A DNA stretch of 64,000 nucleotides from Ridgeia piscesae (Eukaryota > Annelida > Polychaeta > Sabellida > Siboglinidae), in NCBI GenBank assembly GCA_025642075.2, contig JAODUO010000080.1, positions 282,501 to 346,500 of the forward strand, given 5' to 3'. A program made the translations under genes and the position numbers. The notes beneath the pieces are model-generated. The model saw nothing but the letters and a program-made list of their open reading frames with translations, ran no database searches and was not told the DNA's origin. Positions 54,784-64,000 of this stretch are shown piece after piece. Within the stretch, counting starts at the first letter, position 1, and the number at the start of each line of letters is the position of its first letter.

Positions 54784-56270
54784 CACTAGTAAAACAAGAT
54801 CACTTAACCGCTATCAGTAAGCACATGATACAGTCGAGATGTTGCACGTTTCAAATACAAAACTCCATAGTAAGTAAGCAACCACATTTTGGAGCCATGA
54901 ACAATATGTTCCAAAACAAAATCATAGGAATGTTATTCACAGCTTGGCCATTGCATGTGTGTTTTTGGCATGTTTTTGTCTGCACGTCCATGTATACCAT
55001 AATGACCTGACCATCTTGTCACAGCAGATAGGTGATCTATTTATATTCCTATGACATGGTCACTGAAATAGTGTGGAGGTTTAAACACTTTCATTTTGCT
55101 CACACCAGTGTGAACCACCAAACTGTTCACAGTTTGGAGGGGATAATACACCTCAGGCTAAACTCATTTCCAGGTCACAACCATTTTCTTAATAACTAAG
55201 CTGGAGGCTGCAGCCTGCTCAACTAAGTAATCATCATTCACTTGATCACAATGACAAATCTTCAGATGACTACCCAGCCAATCTAAATAACTCAGCTGGT
55301 GGTTATTGCCCTATCCCATGAATTAACATGAAATGCCTTTATCCAGAGAACGCAGTGGCACATCTTCAAGTTAAAATTCCTGTGGCAGACATTTCTTACA
55401 CGTATTGCATTGTCCAACAGTTCTACACCAGATGTCATGTCACTGGATTCCACAGTTTCTGCCGTGCAAGTAGATGGCAATCAGTGGTCCACGGCAGCAT
55501 TAGCGCAGCGAGCCAGCTTATCACTCAAGTCTAGGGAAATTAATAATTAATGGTCTTACTCCATGCTGGTAATTCAACATAACAACCAGTTTATTGTATC
55601 AAAACACAGGACAGGAGGAATAAGTTAAAGTTACAACACATCATATTCCTTATGGAATATGATGTATTGTAACGGGTGATTTTAGTCATGGACATATAAT
55701 AGTGGAAATCTGTACAGTAGTGGGAGTGATGATGACTGGGGTTTGTTTAATTCTGATACTTATTATTTTCATATATAAGATATATTATAACCAACCAGAG
55801 ATGGAAACATGTTGGAGTTACTGTAATTTAAATGTTAACCCGGGATAACATTTGTTCTAAGTGCTTAGACAGTTCACAATACGAACAAATGTACAATAGT
55901 GCGTCCCTTCCCGAACCAAAACAGCAGGTCGTGTAATAGACCAACTTGGCATACTTTACCCACTACTATATAACTAACATTGTGGAATCCATACAGATAA
56001 GGTAACTGAACGGTTGGAGACCGAGGTGATTGGAAGTAAGTGGGTCAAACAGTACAGTTGTTGTTGTACAATAATATGTTTGCTATTCTTGGGAACATAT
56101 CGCAACTCTTCTGTATAATTTGTTTTTGAACTTCTTTCCGCAACCGTTTCTAAAACACACATGATGTGTCTCTTTGGAGATTATGATTCATGCTGAGCAT
56201 CGTTGCAACGTTTTAATTATGTACGGATTATTTAAGGAAGTGTATAGATTGCTGATGTCATGTGTTCTTT
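54460..56270. other. Intergenic DNA, no gene recognised
   Basis: Contains an AT array (54729-54782) and a 19-base-arm palindrome with one mismatch and loop TTAT at 55631-55672 (TTACAACACATCATATTCC and its reverse complement). The first exon of protein B must lie in the last part, but I cannot identify it. Confidence 0.4.
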
Positions 56271-56276
56271 GTGTAG

Positions 56277-56513
56277 GTTCTCGTATTCGTCCTCCTGGCG
56301 GCCAGCGAAGGCGTGAGAGCGGTGTTACCGCCAGATGTCACTACGGAGAACTTCTCGGACTGCATGGTACAATGCAACCAGCAATACAAGGACTGCATGT
56401 TTGAATGCGAGGCTGAATCAATGCAGTGGCTAACGGTTAACATGGAGAAAATATGCAAGGGAGTGTACATGGGTTGCATTCATGAATGTGACAGGTTCCT
56501 GACGATTCACTAA
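56277..56513 (+). CDS. Small secreted Cx3C protein B, last exon
   Basis: 78 residues from acceptor TTTGTGTAG at 56276 to the stop. An in-frame TAG is part of the acceptor, so the start Met is in another exon. The signal-peptide end VLVFVLLAASEGVRA is followed by DCMVQCNQQYKDCMFEC, a spacer eight residues longer than in protein A, and ICKGVYMGCIHEC. The seven cysteines match protein A in number and order, and NQQ(F/Y)KDC and VYM-C-IH-C are conserved. Border bases TGTTCTTTGTGTAGGTTC are shared with protein A, showing recent common origin by duplication. Function unknown. Confidence 0.65.
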   Translation, partial: VLVFVLLAASEGVRAVLPPDVTTENFSDCMVQCNQQYKDCMFECEAESMQWLTVNMEKICKGVYMGCIHECDRFLTIH

Positions 56514-56519
56514 TGACGA

Positions 56520-57130
56520 GCTACGCCGATTACAACACATGTTGAATCTACCCAACGGAGAACTACATAGGTATTGGTGATTACGGCCCTCCAATTCGCA
56601 CGGTCGTTTATTGTTTGTAGCAGTTCTGTTGCGTTTCTTCCACACCATGTTGACACACTATCTCTGGTTACAATTCTTCTTCTTTGCAACAGCCGCTATA
56701 TCAATACGTCAATGTTACGATGCAAGGGGCGGATCTATGGTCTAATGTAGACACAATATCCCAAATGGCATGCACCTTAGTGTTGTCAACGGAGTGGTAA
56801 TGACATATGGGGACATATCGAGTCGTTTTTTACACCATACTGCATCTGTGTTAGGCTAGTGTTTTTTGCACAATGTAATGTCATGTGTATCTGCCAACCT
56901 CTTAGGATATAGATTAAGAATATATATAACAAATACTTATGCGCACACGTACGTACAAATAACATTTCTGCCAATGTGAGAAGCAGACTGTCTACTGGAG
57001 ACTGGCAGTATTTCACATTGAACATCAACCACCACATGTTTTATATAGTTCATTAAAATCATCATCCAAAACTATTTTATGATTTCTGTGTTCACTCTTG
57101 TGGGATTTACTCAAAATGGTCTTACATGTA
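56520..57130. other. Downstream of protein B, nothing recognised
   Basis: 3' untranslated or intergenic sequence without recognisable features. Confidence 0.35.

Positions 57131-57134
<4 letters not shown>

Positions 57135-57221
<87 letters not shown>
57135..57221. repeat. (AC)n-(AT)n microsatellite
   Basis: AC run switching to AT. A second AT cluster is at 57431-57514. Confidence 0.9.
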
Positions 57222-57225
<4 letters not shown>

Positions 57226-57462
57226 CTATTTTCTTCAAACGTCCTTGTGCAAAGAAAGTTTTATAAATATTAAATTTTTTTACCTTTATCAAATTCATTT
57301 CAGTTGAGTTGCTACTAAATGTTGTGTTTTATTATGTTGACGTGTCAAATACATGTTGTTATTACATAAACAAACTTGATTGAAATCACGAAACGAAACG
57401 ACTGAAAACATCAACTCCAGAACAGAAGGTTTATATATATATATATGTATATATATTTATAA

Positions 57463-57517
<55 letters not shown>

Positions 57518-57599
57518 TTCATGCTCCTATTGCAGTGTTGTCTGACATGTAACATAGCAAAACAAACATACGATTAAGTAATTAGGTTTTTATACTCTG

Positions 57600-58100
57600 A
57601 ACTGATTTCGTAATGATGAAACTACGTAAACACATATCTAGAAAGATGTTTAATGTTAACACTCCATACACGAGAAAGCTCAAGGATTTTATAACAATCA
57701 AGAAACTGCAAATTCAGCCCACTGTACCAATAATGCAATGCGTTGAACGTACGTTCAACATGTCTGGTGACCGTTTAACAAAGATAATGACGTCTTAACG
57801 AACATTCATCATTAAACAAACCCGTTCTGAAATAATATTTTTTTCAAAGCGCAAATATCCATTGCAAATGACCCACCAGCAACAATGTCGTTGATTTGCG
57901 TTTGCTAACAACACGTCTCAAAACCTGTTTTCCTCATTTAAATTTGAGACAAATAACTTTGCTGGAAGTATATATACGTCCTATTGTTAACAGATCAGTG
58001 GCTGATATATCGGACTTAATAAAATGCGATTCAGCGGGGGAAGGGTTAACATACTTAATGGTAGGTCTAAATTATAACGAGTGATTCGCCCATGCGCATA
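57600..58100. other. Short open frames of unknown status
   Basis: Two 61-62-codon open stretches (57613-57798 and 57896-58084, plus strand) have no splice-bounded structure or recognisable motif. They may be decayed mobile-element sequence. Confidence 0.25.
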
Positions 58101-58454
58101 AACGTCACCCGGATATTATTTAACATCCGGAATATGTAAGCGCTACAGCGTCATTTGTGGTGCATGGACAGTAGTTTTTTACTTCCATGTTTAATGGGAG
58201 TGTAACGAAAAACAGTATGCTTTGATACTGGAGAGACAGAACCTAAACCTCAGTTAATTAGTGTATAATTATATATATAAACGTCGATAGGAGTTAAGAT
58301 AACTTCAATGTTTTAAACACATATCTCAGATTTATCGAATTTGCTATTATAATATTCGCGATTTATTGTGTATTTGTCGGTATTTGCCTCTTTACGTTTG
58401 CCTCTTTACGTTGCCAAACATATTTCAGTTGTGCCAGCAATTAGTAGAAAGGTC

Positions 58455-58860
58455 TATTGTAATTCTCCTTTACGTGTTCAAAATGGCTCAGCAAGAGTTA
58501 TGACACTGTCTCCATGTATTACACGTTCTGTGCCACTTCTAAAGTCACTGCATTGGCCTTCTGTCCGATATCGTATCATCTTTAAGATATGTTCTATTAC
58601 CTACCAGGTACTACTTTCATGTAAGCAACCATCGTATTTACATTCATTCCGGATTCCAGTACTGATTTACTGTTTGTCCCCATTGTAAATACCATTATTG
58701 AGACTAGGGCTTTTTCTATAGCTTTTCATATATTGTTTGGAATATGCTTCTTTCTAATGTTAGATCTGTTGAAAATGTTGGCGAATTCCGCTGCCATTAA
58801 AAAAACGCATATTTATAACCTTTCCCATCCACCATAGCTCCCTGGCATATCAGTTCAATC
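58455..58860 (+). mobile_element. LINE C-terminal fragment
   Basis: Reads LRVQNGSARVMTLSPCITRS, LLKSLHWPSVRYRIIFKICS and then QPSYLHSF. In a shifted frame TRAFSIAF, LWNMLL-SNVRSVENVGEF and YNLSHPP follow. This is the reverse transcriptase tail of a CR1/L2/Rex-type LINE, inactivated by stops and frameshifts. Confidence 0.65.
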
Positions 58861-59039
58861 TGTTGACAACTGGAATGTTGCTTGACTTTCAAACTGATCA
58901 ACCCGTGTGTACTGTTGCGCATCTGAGCGTGGTTTCCACGGATTTAGGCAAAAATTATATAAGTGTTCGTATCATTATAGTAGTTTTCAGAGCCCTCTCA
59001 GTGAATGCAGATGTACAAAAGGTTGTAACTTCCGCGAAG

Positions 59040-59900
59040 CGCGGAGACTTATTGCACTAAATTGCAATGCAAGACGGGTAGTTATATAGATACGTACAAA
59101 CCAGGTGTGCTCACGTGGTCGCGGCAAATGTATATAACATTGAACGACCTTTAGCCAAGTGTCAAAGTTATTGTCGAATTTCTGTTTTAAATAATCTCCC
59201 ATTTAGCATTTTACATTCGCTGTCCTGGGTGATAATGGACAAGAAGTATTGCTCTTGACAAACACATGGGTCTGTAATCTAGAGTAATATTACGACAACA
59301 AGAACCTGTGTTTGGGCTACGTTCGAGGAATTGTGTAGAACAAATTATATAGAAATAGGGCACGCATGTTATTCTCGTTTCCGGTTCCGTTTTTTAGAGA
59401 TACTTAGCGAAACCACACACATGCAACAGGTTGTCCGTAAGCGTATTGAAAGTCAAAATTACGGCACTCTGAAATCATATCTGCATACAAGTTCCCATAT
59501 TTTAGATGAGTTTGTGTTTGGTGGAAACCTATCCAACTTACATCGTAGGTTTCTGCTATGGTAGTCACACGTATATGCGAAAGAATACATACCTCGTTCG
59601 AGGCGTTGTGGACTGGATCATGAATGAAAATGGCTTTCGAAAGCTGTCATTTGTTACATCTGAAGTGCTTGCATAAGCCCGCCAACTTCAGACATATTAA
59701 GTAGCCCTTGAATAGGTGCAACTCCAATAAGTCAAGACGCTGGTCCCTGGCATTCCTTCGAAAATACACTCATTCGAGTATGACATAGCGTGATCGGCTG
59801 CTTTTTAGGACGAATCCGTTTGGTTCGTACCCCAGTTAGAGAAATATTACGCGTTTTCTACAATATCATCTGACGTGACAAGAACGTAGGCTCCCGGTGA
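59040..59900 (-). repeat. Right arm of the old inverted duplication
   Basis: Reverse complement of 59050-59185 matches 54110-54250, and of 59695-59820 matches 52385-52510. The intervening distances differ (about 640 bases here, about 1.7 kb on the left). The arm lacks the AT arrays and SINE found on the left. Confidence 0.65.
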
Positions 59901-60250
59901 TTATTTACATATATGTATTTTTGATTACGTCAGTATAAGTAATGAAGATAATTAGTGTAAGTAACGAGTTTGTTTGTATCGTTTCATTGCGAATGTATTA
60001 TATCCATTACGATGCGATGACGATAAATCCTCGTTTTGTTAATATGTCTTCCATCTTCCGACTTCGCCTTTCCGGATACACATTTTGTTAAGGCACTACT
60101 TGCAATGCTATCTGCGTTGCAATTGGTTGCTGGAAGTAAACACGCGCCACGTGCATTTGACAGTGCGACCTGGCAGGCGGGAGCGTCGTCGGATCGAGGA
60201 ATACACAAAACCAACCAGAACGCGCGCAAACGGAACTGAGCGAACTGACC

Positions 60251-60258
60251 TATATAAA
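60251..60258 (+). promoter_or_regulatory. TATA-box-like sequence
   Basis: CCTATATAAAAACG, in a GC-rich context unusual for this area. It could be the promoter of protein C at 62548, about 2.3 kb downstream. No first exon is identified. Confidence 0.3.
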
Positions 60259-60354
60259 AACGTTACGCGCTGTTTTTCTGCCGCATACAAGATCGTTAGA
60301 ATATAGGTGGAGAGAGGGTAAATAGCCGAAAATTCGATATTGTTTCGATTATGA

Positions 60355-60560
60355 TGCAGTGCTAATTATTATTATCACGTGCATTTGTTTCATTTTCATT
60401 ACATACATATTATTTTCACAATTAATTAATTTCACTAGCTAATAATTATTACATGCATTTAAAACATTTATTTCCATTTTTATTACATACGTTTTATTTT
60501 CGCAATTAATTGTGCTCACTTGCTAATACTTATTATGACATGCATTTAAAACAACATTGT
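60355..60560 (+). repeat. Imperfect tandem repeats, about 70-80 bp
   Basis: TTACATAC-T-TTATTTTC-CAATTAATT then a (T/C)ACTTGCTAAT-like block and TTA-(C)ATGCATTTAAAAC recurs about three times. A 118-codon open frame at 60510-60866 follows, Lys/Glu-rich then hydrophobic. I do not recognise it and would not call it a gene. Confidence 0.5.
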
Positions 60561-60869
60561 AAAAAAAACTCTAAAGAGAAACATTTACTTCAACATGTCC
60601 TTGCGAGAAGAGGAAAAGAAGAAGAAGAAGCCGAGGCAAGCACATTGCTTTGGCTAAAAAGCACTAAATTTATTGCATTGTGGACATTGTGTTTACCTCA
60701 ATCAAATGTGTATGAGAGACAGTTGGAATTGCAACAAGTTTCATTAATTCCATTTCCACACCTAGAAAATATATTTTCTTTTGTAAATCATAACAGCACT
60801 GTAGCAGTCTGCTTGTCATTTATGTTCATTGTTGATATTGTATGTATGTGTAGAATGAACTTATAACAC

Positions 60870-61630
60870 TGCAGCTTGCTATATACAACTATAAGAGTGT
60901 GTTGCAAATTCTCAACGTTTTACACTAGCAATATCTTTGTGAAAAAAACAGCCTTAGTTGCAGTGAAGTGAAATTACTTGTGCTTCATTGCAATACTGTT
61001 CACTCATACAATGAGTGTGTTCTGATTGTTTTACAACAATTATATTTACAATAGTATTATTGTATAACTTGTATTGATTGTCTTGGTAGATAATTTGCCT
61101 CTGTCGTATTTATTTTTCATGGCACTACAATATATATTTACTCATTATAAGACTAGGAGTGAGTATGGCATGTTTATTTTTCAGGTTATATAAAAGATAT
61201 GTTCACATTGTACTTTACATGGATTGTTTCCTAATAACGCAGATAGACCGGGCTTGAGTGAACACAACTAAGATAATTTACCATAATCTCGATCTGAATG
61301 GCATTGGAACCATAGATCAGTGAAATGCCAGCACTTTGAACTGTGATCCGGCTTATATAGAGGCTTCTGTTTTCAAAGATATGTGTAATGATCATCCATC
61401 GTGTCAGGATAGTTCAGGAGTATGCAACGTTGGAGTACGTGATGAAAATGTACCACCTCCATATACACTCCTCAGATGGTTGCAAATACCACTATGCAAC
61501 ATGTTGGTGACACACATGCTGATGTGCCAAAATAAATTCATTCCACTAGCTTAATTTCAGCATGAATTCAACATAATATTATAAATTGCCTAACGATGGG
61601 CCATGCAATACAAACGTCCAGCCAAACCAA
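60870..61630. other. Intergenic DNA, nothing recognised
   Basis: No exon or repeat boundary identified. Confidence 0.35.
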
Positions 61631-61637
61631 CTTGTAG

Positions 61638-61809
61638 AATGTATGTATGTATGTACGTATGTATGTATGTGTGTGTGTGTGTGTACGTACGTACGTACGT
61701 ACGTATGTACGGATGTATGCGTATGCGTATACGTATATGTATATGTATATATATATGTATATACAAACATGTATATAATATAATATATATATATTATATA
61801 CATGTTTGT
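61638..61809. repeat. GTAT/GTAC arrays ending in a perfect palindrome
   Basis: TGTATGTA, GTGT, GTAC and TATA blocks follow one another. 61763-61809 is a perfect 47-base palindrome (ACAAACATGTATATAAT, AT core, and its reverse complement). The following 61810-62500 shows nothing I recognise. Confidence 0.9.
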
Positions 61810-62547
61810 GACGTTTCGCCTTCTGTTGGACGACAGAAGAGAATAAATAATATGTTACGTGAGTGTATCGCACGATAACTACTTACATCTTACATCTACT
61901 CCAACGTCTTCCCGGCAAAATATGTATTAATCTGAACATGTACACGTTCATCCTCATAGTTCCGGAGCAAATATATATAATATGTACGAATGGCTCAGAG
62001 ACATTGTCAACATTCCTGAACGGATATTAGCAATAAAAACCGTGGTTGAAAATACATCCGGCGTTCAAAATATCATGATAAAATGGGTTGGATGTTAAAG
62101 GCCTTGGACATTAAAAATATCCCATGTATTTTTGGATAGATTAATATGATTAAACAATTTGCGAACAATTAAAATGAATTATTCCGCTAGTTATTTCCAG
62201 AAACTAAGATTTTTGTTTTCTATTTGCGCTGTCTTGAAGACACTATGATAACTAGGCCATGACGTCAACTTGTACCGCGCCATTTGTAGTTTGCATTGCA
62301 AAGAGCAACAGCAATTGTCCCATTCATCGTATTTTGCATTTTTATTCTATGCCAAAAGCAGTCGTTTGCAGCTCGAAAGGTCATGATTTAAAACTCCTAG
62401 TTCTGCGTGCAGTCATTGTAGAAATGTCAATGACATGCGGCTATTTTTCAACAATACATTATAAATTGCTGACGATCAGCGGGCACCTATTTTCGCTCTC
62501 CGATGCCTTTAATATCACCCCGTGTTGTTGTTCGGATCCCCGCACAG

Positions 62548-62703
62548 CTGCTTCTGCTGGTGGTCGCTGTCCACGGGGCGACCAACCCAACCACCTACCT
62601 GGGGTGTCTGAAAATGTGCGGCGAAAGCTACAAGAAATGTCGGGCGATGTGTGAAGGAGAGGATATCGTGAAAGACCTGTGCGAAAACTCATTCCGGATG
62701 TGA
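62548..62703 (+). pseudogene. Small secreted Cx3C protein C, truncated last exon
   Basis: From acceptor CGCACAG, 51 residues: signal-peptide end LLLLVVAVHGA, then GCLKMCGESYKKCRAMCEGE and DLCENSFRM before TGA. The Cx3C-x6-Cx3C half matches proteins A and B. The second half ends one residue before the Cx3C pair should appear, leaving five cysteines. The frame beyond the stop does not restore the pattern cleanly. Either a shortened functional paralogue or an early-stage pseudogene. It lies outside the right arm of the inverted duplication as protein A lies outside the left arm. Confidence 0.5.
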
Positions 62704-63200
62704 TTTCGAAAGTGTTTTATCATGGTTGCCCGGTCATAGCAAAACTACTACTAGACAGTTAGTTGATTTAAAGAAAAGATGCAATATCCCATAGGACATT
62801 AGTTCTACATGTTGTCATTGTGAGCAAGACTAGGAAGTGACAGTATCAAACTTGAAGAGAAATCTGTTTGCGAAAAATACCATTGTCTCTGTTATGTAAT
62901 GCCCTGTCTCTCACAGTTCACAGTAATATAACTGTTCAATTTCCTATTTTTCAATAAGATATTTGGTATAGATTACAATATCGGATTGCCATCGCGATTG
63001 CAAGCAGACATATTCGATTGAATTACTTTTATTACGTGAAAGAGATCGCCAAATAAATTCCAAACGTCTGTTGCATGGGTGATACAGGCAACACAGTAAT
63101 GGTAACGTTACTTTGTTATTAAGCTGCCTACAATCGTTATTTGCCTTTGAAGTTCTTGTGATTAATGTGTCGTTTATATTAGAATGAGTGAGTGAGCGAG
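62704..63200. other. Intergenic DNA, nothing recognised
   Basis: AT-rich sequence without identified features. Confidence 0.35.
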
Positions 63201-63216
63201 CACGCGAGCACGCTCA

Positions 63217-63240
63217 CACACACACATACACACACGCACG

Positions 63241-63313
<73 letters not shown>

Positions 63314-63325
63314 ACACGCACGCAC
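63217..63325. repeat. (AC)n microsatellite with ACGC interruptions
   Basis: AC run flanked on both sides by CACGCACGCAC. A 22-base direct repeat containing CTGCAACTGACCAGATT follows at about 63379-63417. Confidence 0.95.
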
Positions 63326-63419
63326 ACATTTATATATCATGGCATATATACAATCAATGTCAGTTTCCAATAAAAACAACTGCAACTGACCAGATTCACC
63401 TGCAACTGACCAGATTACT

Positions 63420-64000
63420 TGTGTTTGGTGCGCTGCATGGCATTAGGATCAATGTGAATGGTTTCCACGACGAATTGTATACTCCAAGATAATCAAGATG
63501 GGAAAAAGAAAAATGGCGACAAATTAATACCCACGCACACGTGTACGTCATCAAGATAGTGATAGCGCCAAGCCGAGGACATCAAAGACCATTACACACG
63601 CAATATAACAATATCCACGCTTGACCAGTTGCTGCTAAGTACGTTGCTCGGTTGGTTTAGAGAATATCAGCATGCATACACTTGCGCATTCTACCTAGTA
63701 CCATCTCTCATCCATACGGCCGAAGAAGACCTCTCTAAACGAGATATAGGCGAGTGTTTAGCTGCAGACGAAGAAGCCACAATGGAACGGTTTGCTCGGA
63801 ATTAACCACGGCGGATGGAACTGTTTCTGTGCACCATTACGTACACGCGTAGTAGCAAAGCGAAGCTAGGTCTGAATGAAAGAGCTGCTTCATAGGTGAA
63901 GATGAAAAACCTTTACAGTACTTGCATTCCACAAGACGGAGGGTAATGAGCATGCAATAAAAGCTGTTGAATCCGCCACTGAAACGTCCATTTTGTAAAC
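63420..64000. other. Intergenic DNA, nothing recognised
   Basis: No exon or mobile element recognised up to the window end. Confidence 0.35.

Noticed and set aside
60510..60866. 118-codon open frame as a gene
   Set aside because: Follows tandem repeats, has no recognised domain or splice sites, and has an abrupt Lys/Glu-rich to hydrophobic composition.

Overview
This is a stretch of animal nuclear genome, most likely a marine invertebrate. It has spliced genes with GT-AG introns, dozens of dinucleotide arrays, tRNA-derived SINEs and many 5'-truncated non-LTR retrotransposons (CR1/L2-like and RTE-like). Nothing bacterial, organellar or viral is visible. A lophotrochozoan or an invertebrate deuterostome would fit equally well; the sequence alone does not fix the phylum.

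Layout. 1-7.2 kb: gene-poor, with a palindromic AT element, a tRNA-SINE, a decayed transposase tail and a hairpin-bearing duplicated element. 7.4-14.0 kb (minus): a complete seven-exon USB1 gene (U6 snRNA 3' phosphodiesterase) with both HxS motifs. 16.65-17.16 kb (minus): one coding exon of a small Gly/Ala-rich multi-span membrane protein I cannot name. 18.9-19.6 kb: compound microsatellite and a 52-bp minisatellite.

20.95-50.65 kb (plus): the dominant feature, one large gene whose exon phases I could join from start to stop. It encodes a signal peptide and a propeptide ending in a furin-like RTRR site, then one TSP1 exon, nine paired chitin-binding-like (CBM14-like) and TSP1 exons, a tenth CBM14-like exon, a dead TSP1 exon, and a LamG-like domain on five exons. 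All CBM and TSP exons have 1-1 phase, so any can be gained, lost or skipped in frame. The array grew by roughly 1-kb and 2-kb tandem duplication and carries LINE insertions in its introns. Its last intron ends in pentamer and heptamer repeats, and the terminal exon appears one base out of frame relative to the LamG consensus.

51.3-62.7 kb: three related exons for tiny secreted Cys-rich proteins with Cx3C-x6-Cx3C patterning (one minus, two plus), one of them truncated. They lie in and around an old inverted duplication. The remainder is repeat-rich intergenic DNA with several striking palindromes, some of which look like products of template switching during replication.

USB1 and the membrane protein look like ordinary housekeeping genes. 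The large array gene and the Cx3C peptides are the lineage-specific parts: both are secreted, Cys-rich and expanding by local duplication.
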